Positions 20,284-28,578 of a DNA stretch of 41,821 nucleotides are shown piece by piece. Made by a program: the position numbers and the translations under genes. Each line of letters begins with the position of its first letter. Within the stretch, counting starts at the first letter, position 1. Under the pieces are notes generated by a model. The model saw only the letters and a program-made list of their open reading frames with translations. It was not told where the DNA came from and did no database searches. Source of the stretch: Pseudomonadota bacterium (lineage in GTDB: Bacteria; Pseudomonadota; Gammaproteobacteria; Steroidobacterales; Steroidobacteraceae); NCBI GenBank assembly GCA_947453065.1, contig CANGFJ010000004.1, positions 1 to 41,821 of the forward strand. The letters are read 5' to 3'.

Positions 20284-23253
20284 ATGTCGCAAAGCGGCGA
20301 TGAACAGTGGATTGCCGTCAACGCTTTGTGTTTGCATGGCACGGAGCGTCGCACGCTAACTCAGGATCATCACTTGCCCAGTTCGCTACTTTGGCGTGTT
20401 GCCCCACAGCGATGGCTACTGGGGATGCTGTCTGTGCTGCTCTTGTGCGGCGCGGGGCTGTTTGTCCTCGACAAGAGGGCGGAGTCGCGCCACGCCAAAA
20501 GCCTGCAGCAGATAGAGAACCTGGAAAGCGCGAGCCTGACTTTTTCCGAAGCCTATCTTCATCTTAATGGGGGTCGTTCCGGGCTTTTCCAGAGGGCGAG
20601 GGCGCTGACTCTGCTGGATCCGTCGCTGCAGGCATTCGAGCAGTCCGCTTTGCGTCTACCCGCGGACTCTCCCGCTGGCCTGAGCTTGCAGCAGGACGTG
20701 CAACACCTGCGTGACCTGCTGGGCCAGAGTGGGGAGGGGCTGCCGGTCGAGTGGGCTGGCCATACCCTTGCCAGCGCCCGGACTGCGGTGACGGCTTTGC
20801 AACATGCCCATAGAGCGCAAGTACTTCAGGACGAGCGCTATGACCTGATTCTGGTGGTGGTGTTTCTGCTGTCTACGCTCGCCCTGGGGGGGGTGGCGTA
20901 TTTGGCGTTGCGCCAGCGGCAACGCGCGGAACAACGGCGACGCGAGAGCGAAGGCTTGTTCCGCGGTGTGTTTGAACAGTCCCTGGTCGGCGTTGGCATC
21001 CTGCAGGAGGGTAGGGTGATTTATGCCAACGAACGAACCGCCGAGATTCTGGGGCATCCGCTCGAGCAGGTCATCGGTCGGGAGATCGTGGACTTCATGT
21101 TGCCCGAATACCGCGAGCGCACACGCACGACCCTGGATGCGATGGGCGGAGAGGACGGCGGGAATGTGCAGCGTGCGGTTCGCTATCAGCGTCCGGATGG
21201 AAAACTGATCGACTATGAAGTGCAGGCCACCGCAGCCATTGTGCAGGGCAAATCCAGCCTCATCGCCATCCTGAAAGATGTGTCGGAGCAGACGCGCCTG
21301 GAGCGGGAGCGTCGCAATGCCTTGAGCGTGCTGGAGTCGCTGACCGAGAGTTCCGGTGACGCGATCTTCGCCAAGGACCTTGAAGGGCGTTACATCCTGA
21401 TCAACGCACAGGCACGACGGTTTACCGGAAAGTCGGCTGCTGAAATTCTGAAGCAGGACGATCGGGCGCTGTTTCCTCCGCAGCAGGCAGCACGCCACAT
21501 GCAGATGGACAGCCGCGTGCTGACAGAACGCCGTCTGCTTCGGTATGAGCTCGAGCTGTCGACGGTGGATGGGCTGCGGTCCGTGGAGTGCATTAAGGGT
21601 CCCCTCTTTGCGGCGGATGGCTCCCTGATGGGGCTGTTTGGCATTACGCGTGATATCACCGAGCGCAAGGCCCAGGAACTGGTGCTGGAGGAAAGTCGCT
21701 CCCAGTTGGAGAGCATCCTCGAGTCGCTGGAGGAAGGGCTGATGGTGTTCGACCCTCACGGAAACGTCCTGCGGATGAATTCAGCGGCGCGGCGGCTGAC
21801 TGGCACCGACGTGCCGCCCGCCCTTGGCAGCTCCGTGCGGCAATACCATTCACAGCGTGTCATCGAGCGGCTCGATGGGCGGATCCTGCCAATCGAGGAG
21901 TGGCCTTCAAGCCGCTTGCAGCGAGGTGAGGAATTCCATGACGTGGAGCTGCGACTGCGCCATAGCGCCAGCGCCTGGTCGCAGATTCTCAGTTTCAATG
22001 GCACGCAGGTTCGCGCTGCGGACGGCAGCATCCGGTTTGCGGTGGAAACGTTTACCGACATCACACAGCGTAAACAGGGCGAGGCGGCCCTGCAGCAGGC
22101 CCAGCGCCTGGAGTCGCTGGGTACGCTGGCGGCCGGCATCGCCCACGACTTCAACAATGTGCTGTTTGCGATTTCCGGTAACACGTCGCTGGCCTTGTCC
22201 GAGTTGCCTGCCGGGCATCCGGTGGCCCGGGCCCTTGCCGAGATCCAGCGTGCGGAACGTCGTGCCAGTGATCTGGTCCGGCGCATCCTGCTGTTTGCGC
22301 GGGCCGATGAATCGAGGCGTGCAGTGGCATCGGTGCAGGCTGTCATCGAGGAAGCGCTGGGTCTGCTGCGGCCGACCTTGCCGGCCCGCATTGAACTGCG
22401 CACCCAGTTCGCCACCGCTGTCGGCTCGGTCAACATGGATGTCACCCAGATTCATCAAGTCATCGTCAACTTGATGACCAACGCGGCGATGGCCATTGCC
22501 GAGCGGGGGGCGGACGGTGAGGCGGCGATCGGCATTGACCTGCAGCAAGTGAACCTGCCGGTCGATACGCTTGTGGGTACTCGGACGTTGATGGCGGGAT
22601 CCTATGTCCGCCTGACGGTGAGTGACACGGGATGTGGCATGGATGCCGCTGTCCTGCAGCGGATCTTCGATCCGTTTTTCACCACGCGGGCTGTGGGACA
22701 GGGGACTGGATTGGGGTTGGCGATGGTCCTGGGGATCGTGCAGGAGCACGGCGGCGCGATTCGCGTCAGTAGTCAGCTCGGCGAGGGCAGTCGATTCGAG
22801 GTCTATCTCCCGGTGAGTGAGTCGCAGCCGGAGGGGGTGGCGGTTGCCGCCACGGTCCCGCGGCGGGGCTCGAACCAGCATGTGCTCTATCTGGATGACG
22901 AGGGTTCGCTGGTCTTCCTGGTCTCGCGCTATCTGCGTCGGCTGGGCTATCGCGTGACGGGTTACACAAAGCCTGTCGAGGCGCTGGCTGCGCTGACGGC
23001 GTGCCCTGGCGACTTTGACCTGGTGGTCAGCGACCTGTCGATGCCAGTGATGTCGGGCCTGGAGTTCGTGATGGCCCTTAAGAAGGCTGGCGTCTCCGTG
23101 CCCGTGATCCTGATGTCCGGTTTCGTCCGTGCCGAGGACCGTGCAGAAGCGGCGCGCCTCGGCGTCAATGCATTGCTGCTCAAACCATCGACGGTCGATG
23201 AACTCGGCGAGGCCATCGACCGTCTGCTGAACCCGAGCGGGCAGTCCGCTTAG
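20284..23253 (+). CDS. Hybrid sensor histidine kinase: two TM segments, PAS repeats, HisKA/HATPase, C-terminal receiver
   Basis: TM segments; PAS (GLFRGVFEQSLVGVGILQEGRVIYANERTAEILGH and later repeats); H-box GTLAAGIAHDFNN; DTGCGMDAAVLQRIFDPFFTTRAVGQGTGLGLAMVLGI; REC LYLDDEGS...LVVSDLSMPVMSGLEF. Start uncertain. Confidence 0.9.
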   Translation: MSQSGDEQWIAVNALCLHGTERRTLTQDHHLPSSLLWRVAPQRWLLGMLSVLLLCGAGLFVLDKRAESRHAKSLQQIENLESASLTFSEAYLHLNGGRSGLFQRARALTLLDPSLQAFEQSALRLPADSPAGLSLQQDVQHLRDLLGQSGEGLPVEWAGHTLASARTAVTALQHAHRAQVLQDERYDLILVVVFLLSTLALGGVAYLALRQRQRAEQRRRESEGLFRGVFEQSLVGVGILQEGRVIYANERTAEILGHPLEQVIGREIVDFMLPEYRERTRTTLDAMGGEDGGNVQRAVRYQRPDGKLIDYEVQATAAIVQGKSSLIAILKDVSEQTRLERERRNALSVLESLTESSGDAIFAKDLEGRYILINAQARRFTGKSAAEILKQDDRALFPPQQAARHMQMDSRVLTERRLLRYELELSTVDGLRSVECIKGPLFAADGSLMGLFGITRDITERKAQELVLEESRSQLESILESLEEGLMVFDPHGNVLRMNSAARRLTGTDVPPALGSSVRQYHSQRVIERLDGRILPIEEWPSSRLQRGEEFHDVELRLRHSASAWSQILSFNGTQVRAADGSIRFAVETFTDITQRKQGEAALQQAQRLESLGTLAAGIAHDFNNVLFAISGNTSLALSELPAGHPVARALAEIQRAERRASDLVRRILLFARADESRRAVASVQAVIEEALGLLRPTLPARIELRTQFATAVGSVNMDVTQIHQVIVNLMTNAAMAIAERGADGEAAIGIDLQQVNLPVDTLVGTRTLMAGSYVRLTVSDTGCGMDAAVLQRIFDPFFTTRAVGQGTGLGLAMVLGIVQEHGGAIRVSSQLGEGSRFEVYLPVSESQPEGVAVAATVPRRGSNQHVLYLDDEGSLVFLVSRYLRRLGYRVTGYTKPVEALAALTACPGDFDLVVSDLSMPVMSGLEFVMALKKAGVSVPVILMSGFVRAEDRAEAARLGVNALLLKPSTVDELGEAIDRLLNPSGQSA

Positions 23254-24725
23254 AACGGATAGGTGGGCGGCGTGTCCTTGATCGTCACCCACTGCCAGCA
23301 GGTGTACTCGTCCAGGTCCGCAGGCCCGCCCACTGCCGCACCGGCGCCGGCCACGCCCGGTCCGCCGAACGGGTTGTTGCCATCGTCGTTCACGGTCTGG
23401 TCATTGATGTGCACCATGCCGGACTTGAGCCGGTCGGTGATGCGCATCGCGCGACCGACCGAGCGTGAGATGACCGCAGCAGCCAGCGAGCCGTCATGGC
23501 GGTTGGCCAGTTCGAGTGCCTCTTCATCGGTACCGAAGGTGATGAGGTTGGCCACGGGGCCGAAGGTTTCCTCATCAAAGGCGCGCATGCCGGGCTTCAC
23601 GCCAGAGAGCACGGTGGCATCGTGGAAGAGGTCGCGACTGGTGCCGCCGGCCTCGATCTTTGCACCGGCCTTCACCGAGTCGGCCACGATGCCCTTGATC
23701 CGCTGCAGCTGACGTTCGCTGATGACAGGCCCCAGCGCCACTTGCCCGGTGATCGGGTCACCGACCGGCAGGTGCCCGGCACGCTCGGCCAGCCGCCGCG
23801 TGAATTCCGCGGCAATCGACTGCTGCACGAAGATGCGGCTGGAGGCCATGCAGATCTGGCCCTGGTGCAACCAGGCACCCCAGGCGGCGTTGTTCACGGC
23901 CAGGTCCAGGTCCGCATCATCCAGGATGATCAGCGCGTTGTTGCCGCCCAGTTCCAGCGAGACTTTCTTGAGCGTGCGGCCGGCCAGTTCGCCGACGCGC
24001 CGACCCACGGCCGTAGAGCCGGTGAACTGGATCATCTGCACATGCTTCGACAGGCACAGCGCCTCGCCGGCCTCTGCGCCACCCGGCACCACCTGCAGCA
24101 CGCCGGCCGGAAGGCCTGCTTCCTCGAAGGCGCGCGCGATGAGCACGCCGCCGGAGAGCGGCGTCTGCGGGTCGGACTTGAGCACCACGGCATTGCCCGT
24201 GGCCAGCGCCGGTGCCACCGCGCGCACGGACAGGATCAGCGGGAAATTGAACGGCGAAATGATGCCCACGACGCCACGCGCGACACGGCGCGCATAGCTG
24301 AGCCGACCGGGCGGATTGGCCAGCACTTCGCCACGCGGCGCCAGTGCCAGCGCGGCAGCACTGTGCAGGATCGCGACGGTCTCGCGGATTTCATGCTGGC
24401 CTTTGGGGAGGATGCCGCCGGACTCGCGTGCGACCAGCATCGCCATGGCCTCGGCGTCCCGCTCCAGGATCTCGGCGGCGCGGCGCAGGATGCCGGCGCG
24501 ATCCCGCGCACCCAGTATCGCCCAGGCCGGCTGCGCGGCCGCCGCGAGGGCCGTGGCCGCATCGATATCGAGGGCATTGCCAAAGCCGGTGTGGGACAGC
24601 GTCTTGCCGCTGGCCGGTTCCGGCACGTCGCGTGCGCCGCCCTGGGCCGTGACCCAGGCCCCGTTGAAGATCTTTCCGACCCAGCGTTTGTCAGCCAGCA
24701 GATGGCCCAGATTCAGTTCGGTCAT
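23250..24725 (-). CDS. NAD(P)-dependent aldehyde dehydrogenase (benzaldehyde-dehydrogenase-like)
   Basis: ISPFNFPLILSVRAVAPALATGNAVVLKSDPQTP, FTGSTAVGRRVGELAG, LELGGNNALIIL, GQICMASSRIFV. Confidence 0.92.
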   Translation of the reverse strand: MTELNLGHLLADKRWVGKIFNGAWVTAQGGARDVPEPASGKTLSHTGFGNALDIDAATALAAAAQPAWAILGARDRAGILRRAAEILERDAEAMAMLVARESGGILPKGQHEIRETVAILHSAAALALAPRGEVLANPPGRLSYARRVARGVVGIISPFNFPLILSVRAVAPALATGNAVVLKSDPQTPLSGGVLIARAFEEAGLPAGVLQVVPGGAEAGEALCLSKHVQMIQFTGSTAVGRRVGELAGRTLKKVSLELGGNNALIILDDADLDLAVNNAAWGAWLHQGQICMASSRIFVQQSIAAEFTRRLAERAGHLPVGDPITGQVALGPVISERQLQRIKGIVADSVKAGAKIEAGGTSRDLFHDATVLSGVKPGMRAFDEETFGPVANLITFGTDEEALELANRHDGSLAAAVISRSVGRAMRITDRLKSGMVHINDQTVNDDGNNPFGGPGVAGAGAAVGGPADLDEYTCWQWVTIKDTPPTYPF

Positions 24726-24785
24726 GGCGTGCACCTTTTTTGTTGATCTCGCAACATTCTAGCCGTGCTGGCTCGAAAGGTCTGC

Positions 24786-24803
24786 CTGCCACGCTCGTGG
24801 CAG
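24786..24803. promoter_or_regulatory. Perfect dyad in the aldehyde dehydrogenase / glcD divergent intergenic region (candidate operator)
   Basis: ctgccacg-ct-cgtggcag, 8-bp arms. Confidence 0.4.
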
Positions 24804-24823
24804 CTTCCCGGTAAACTGGCCGG

Positions 24824-26299
24824 ATGGACGATTCCGCCGTCATCGAGTCACGCCCCGAGGTCATTGACGGCCTGCGCCGCCTGTTGCCCGCGCGGGCGCT
24901 GCTGGTGGCGGCCGAAGACACCCGTCCCTATGAGTGTGATGGCCTCACGCTGATCCGCCAGCGGCCCATGGCCGTGGCGCTGCCCGAGACCGAGGCGCAG
25001 GTGGTGGCCATCCTCAAGCTCTGCCACGCGCACCAGGTGCCGGTGGTGCCGCGAGGCGCGGGCACCGGCCTGGCCGGCAGTGCCTTGCCCCATGCGGGCG
25101 GCGTGCTGCTGTCGCTGGCGAAGTTCAATCGCATCCTGGGGGTCGATCGTCGTGGCCGCACGGCCACCGTGCAGCCGGGCGTGCGCAACCTGGCCATCTC
25201 CGAGGCGGCGGCCCCGTTCGGGCTGTACTACGCGCCCGATCCGTCCAGCCAGATTGCCTGCACCATCGGCGGCAACGTCGCCGAGAACTCCGGTGGCGTG
25301 CACTGCCTCAAGTACGGCCTGACCCTGCACAACGTGCTGCGCGTGCGCGGCTACACTTCGGCCGGCGAGCCGGTGGAGTTCGGCAGTCTGGCCCCCGACG
25401 CCGCAGGGCTGGACCTGCTGGCACTGGTGATCGGCTCCGAGGGCATGCTCGCCCTCACGACCGAGGTCACGGTGCGACTGGTGCCCCGGCCCACCGTGGC
25501 CCGCTGCCTCATGGCCAGTTTTGCCGATGTGGGCGATGCCGGTGATGCGGTGGCTGCCTTGATCGCCGCGGGCATCATTCCCGCCGGGCTCGAGATGATG
25601 GACCAGGCCGCCACGCGGCTGGTCGAGCCCTTTGCCAAGGCCGGCTATGACCTGGAGGCCGCCGCGGTGCTGTTGTGTGAATCCGATGGCACGGTCGACG
25701 AAGTGGAAGCAGAAATCGCCCACATGAGCCAGGTGCTGCGCGACGCCCGCGCCACGCGCCTGCAGGTGTCCACCAGCGAGGCCGAGCGCCTGACGTTCTG
25801 GGCCGGTCGCAAGAACGCCTTTCCGGCGGCGGGCCGCGCGGCGCCCGCGTACTACTGCACCGATGGCACCATCCCGCGCAAGCACATCGGCCAGATGCTC
25901 AAGTCCATCCAGGCCATGGAACAGCGCTTTGGCCTGGCCTGCCCGAATGTGTTCCATGCCGGCGATGGCAACCTGCATCCGCTGGTGCTGTTTGATGACA
26001 GCGACCCGGACTCGGTCGCGCGTGCCGAGGCCTTTGGCGCCGAGATCCTGGAAGAGAGCGTGCGCCTGGGCGGCACCGTCACCGGCGAGCATGGCGTGGG
26101 CGTCGAGAAGCTCAACCAGATGTGCTCGCAGTTTGACCGTGCCACGCTCGATGCCTTCCTCGGCGTGAAGCGCGCCTTCGATCCGGCTGGCACCCTGAAC
26201 CCGGGCAAGGTCATCCCGTCGCTGCATCGCTGCGCCGAATATGGCCGCCAGCGCGTGACAGGCGGCGCCGTCTCGTTTCCCGACCTGCCGCGCTTCTGA
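24824..26299 (+). CDS. glcD: Glycolate oxidase FAD-binding subunit GlcD
   Basis: VPVVPRGAGTGLAGSALPHAGGVLLSL, FHAGDGNLHPLVLFD, GTVTGEHGVGVEKL, AFDPAGTLNPGKVIP. Confidence 0.95.
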   Translation: MDDSAVIESRPEVIDGLRRLLPARALLVAAEDTRPYECDGLTLIRQRPMAVALPETEAQVVAILKLCHAHQVPVVPRGAGTGLAGSALPHAGGVLLSLAKFNRILGVDRRGRTATVQPGVRNLAISEAAAPFGLYYAPDPSSQIACTIGGNVAENSGGVHCLKYGLTLHNVLRVRGYTSAGEPVEFGSLAPDAAGLDLLALVIGSEGMLALTTEVTVRLVPRPTVARCLMASFADVGDAGDAVAALIAAGIIPAGLEMMDQAATRLVEPFAKAGYDLEAAAVLLCESDGTVDEVEAEIAHMSQVLRDARATRLQVSTSEAERLTFWAGRKNAFPAAGRAAPAYYCTDGTIPRKHIGQMLKSIQAMEQRFGLACPNVFHAGDGNLHPLVLFDDSDPDSVARAEAFGAEILEESVRLGGTVTGEHGVGVEKLNQMCSQFDRATLDAFLGVKRAFDPAGTLNPGKVIPSLHRCAEYGRQRVTGGAVSFPDLPRF

Positions 26300-27375
26300 T
26301 GCACGACATCCTCCGCACATTCGCCGAGCGCGTACAGGCCGCCGCGGCCGCGCGCACGCCGCTGTGCCTCCGCGCAGGCGGCACCAAAGACTTCTACGGC
26401 AACACCCCGCGTGGTGAGATCCTCGACCCGCGGGTCTGGTCCGGCATCGAGGACTACGAGCCCAGCGAACTGGTCATGACCGTTCGCGCCGGGACGCCGC
26501 TGGCCGAGGTGGAAGCCACCTTGGCCGCGCAGGACCAGATGCTGGCCTTCGAACCGCCGCACTTCGGTGCCGGTGCGACCCTCGGCGGCTGCGTGGCCGC
26601 GGGCATTGCGGGGCCGCGCCGTGCCTCGTCCGGTTACACCTATGGCAGCCTGCGCGATTTCGTGCTGGGCACGCGCCTGCTGGATGGCCATGGACGCCTG
26701 CTGCGCTGCGGTGGCACCGTCATGAAGAACGTGGCCGGATACGACGTCTCGCGCGTGCTGGCAGGGTCACTGGGTGTGCTGGGTCTGATCGTCGACGTGT
26801 CGATCAAGGTGCTGCCGCGGCCGCGCGCCGAGGCGACGCTGCAGTTCGAATGCGATGAGCCCACCGCGCTGGACCGGCTCAATGACTGGGGCGGCGAGCC
26901 GCTGCCCCTCTCGGCCAGTGCCTGGCAGGACGGGTGCCTGCGGCTGCGGCTCTCCGGGTCCGAGGCAGGCGTCAGGTCGGCCGTGCTTCGCCTCGGGGGT
27001 GAACGTCTGCCCGAAGCCGTAGCCCAGGCCTACTGGCAGGACGTGCGCGAGCAGTCCCTGCCGTTCTTTGCGGGCAACACGCCGCTGTGGCGCATTGCCG
27101 TGCCGTCTACGGCCGAACCTCTGGCGCTGGAAGGCGCGATGCAGGTGGAGTGGGGCGGTGGCCAGCGCTGGCTGCGCAGTGACCTTCCAGCCGCCGACAT
27201 TCGCGCCAGGGCGCAGGCACTGGGTGGCCATGCCACGCTGTTCCGCGGCGGTGATCGGGGGCAGGGCGTGTTCACGCCGCTGTCGCCTGCCTTGCACGCC
27301 ATTCACCAGCGCCTGAAGGCGGAGTTTGATCCCGCCGGCGTGTTCAACCCTGGCCGGCTGATCCGGGACCTATAG
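26299..27375 (+). CDS. glcE: Glycolate oxidase FAD-binding subunit GlcE
   Basis: LRAGGTKDFYGNTPRGEILD, FGAGATLGGCVAAGIAGPRR, FDPAGVFNPGRL; between glcD and glcF. Confidence 0.95.
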   Translation: MHDILRTFAERVQAAAAARTPLCLRAGGTKDFYGNTPRGEILDPRVWSGIEDYEPSELVMTVRAGTPLAEVEATLAAQDQMLAFEPPHFGAGATLGGCVAAGIAGPRRASSGYTYGSLRDFVLGTRLLDGHGRLLRCGGTVMKNVAGYDVSRVLAGSLGVLGLIVDVSIKVLPRPRAEATLQFECDEPTALDRLNDWGGEPLPLSASAWQDGCLRLRLSGSEAGVRSAVLRLGGERLPEAVAQAYWQDVREQSLPFFAGNTPLWRIAVPSTAEPLALEGAMQVEWGGGQRWLRSDLPAADIRARAQALGGHATLFRGGDRGQGVFTPLSPALHAIHQRLKAEFDPAGVFNPGRLIRDL

Positions 27376-27381
27376 CCCCTT

Positions 27382-28575
27382 ATGCAGACCACCCTCGCGC
27401 CCGCATTCCAGAACCGCCCCGATGCCCAGGAGGCGGCCGCGCTGCTGCGCAGCTGTGTGCACTGTGGCTTCTGCTCGGCGACTTGCCCGACCTACCAGAT
27501 CCTGGGCGATGAGCTCGATGGCCCCCGTGGCCGGCTGTATCTCATGAAGCAGGTGCTGGAGGGGGATCGTCCCACTGCCAAGACGCGACTGCATCTGGAT
27601 CGCTGCCTGACCTGCCGTGCCTGCGAGACAACCTGTCCGTCGGGCGTGCAATACGGCCGCGTGCTCGACACGGGTCGGCAATTGGTGAACGAGCAGCTGC
27701 CGCGACCGCTGCTGTCGGGGCTTGTCCGGCGATTGCTCGCTGTCTGGCTCACGGGCCCGCTGTTCGCGCCCGCCGTGGCCATGGGCCGGCTACTTCGCGT
27801 CCTGCCAGCGGCACAAGCCGCTGGCGTCGTGCCGCATCGCCTTCACGCGCGTCGCATGCTGTTGCTGGCCGGCTGCGTGCAGCCTGCGCTGTCGCCCAAT
27901 ATCAACGCGGCCACGCTGCGTGTGTTCGATGCGCTGGGCATTACGTTGCAGGTGGCGCCGGATGCCGGCTGCTGTGGCGCCATTCGCCATCACCTCGACG
28001 ACCACGATGGCGCGCTCAGCGAGGCCCGTCGCAACATCGATGCCTGGTGGCCGGCGGTGGAGGCGGGCGCCGAGGCCATTGTGCTGAATGCGTCGGGCTG
28101 CGGCACGATGCTGCACGAGTACGGCCATCTGCTGCGGCATGACGCCGCCTATGCCGCGAAGGCCGCGCGCATCAGTGCGCTGGTGCGCGATGTGGCCGAG
28201 GTGCTGCCAGCGCTGGTGGGCCAGTTGGCGCCGCGATTGCGTGAACGCCAACCTCAGCGCGTGGTTTTCCACCCGCCCTGCAGCCTGCAACACGGACAAA
28301 AGATTCGCGGTGCTGTCGAATCAATGCTGACGACGCTGGGCGCCGAGGTGCTGCCCTTTGCCGATGCGCACTTGTGCTGCGGTTCTGCGGGCACTTACTC
28401 GCTGCTGCAGCCGCAGCTCTCGCGCGAGCTGCGGGATCGCAAGCTTGCCGCGCTGGGTGCGCCCCGGCCCGAGGTCATCCTGTCTGCCAACATCGGCTGC
28501 CTCACCCACCTGGCCGGCGGCACGCCGCTGCCCGTCCAGCACTGGATCGAATGGCTGGACGCGCAGTTGGCCTGA
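27382..28575 (+). CDS. glcF: Glycolate oxidase iron-sulfur subunit GlcF
   Basis: CVHCGFCSATCPTY and CLTCRACETTCPSGVQYG 4Fe-4S motifs; CCG motifs. Confidence 0.96.
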   Translation: MQTTLAPAFQNRPDAQEAAALLRSCVHCGFCSATCPTYQILGDELDGPRGRLYLMKQVLEGDRPTAKTRLHLDRCLTCRACETTCPSGVQYGRVLDTGRQLVNEQLPRPLLSGLVRRLLAVWLTGPLFAPAVAMGRLLRVLPAAQAAGVVPHRLHARRMLLLAGCVQPALSPNINAATLRVFDALGITLQVAPDAGCCGAIRHHLDDHDGALSEARRNIDAWWPAVEAGAEAIVLNASGCGTMLHEYGHLLRHDAAYAAKAARISALVRDVAEVLPALVGQLAPRLRERQPQRVVFHPPCSLQHGQKIRGAVESMLTTLGAEVLPFADAHLCCGSAGTYSLLQPQLSRELRDRKLAALGAPRPEVILSANIGCLTHLAGGTPLPVQHWIEWLDAQLA

Positions 28576-28578
28576 CGC

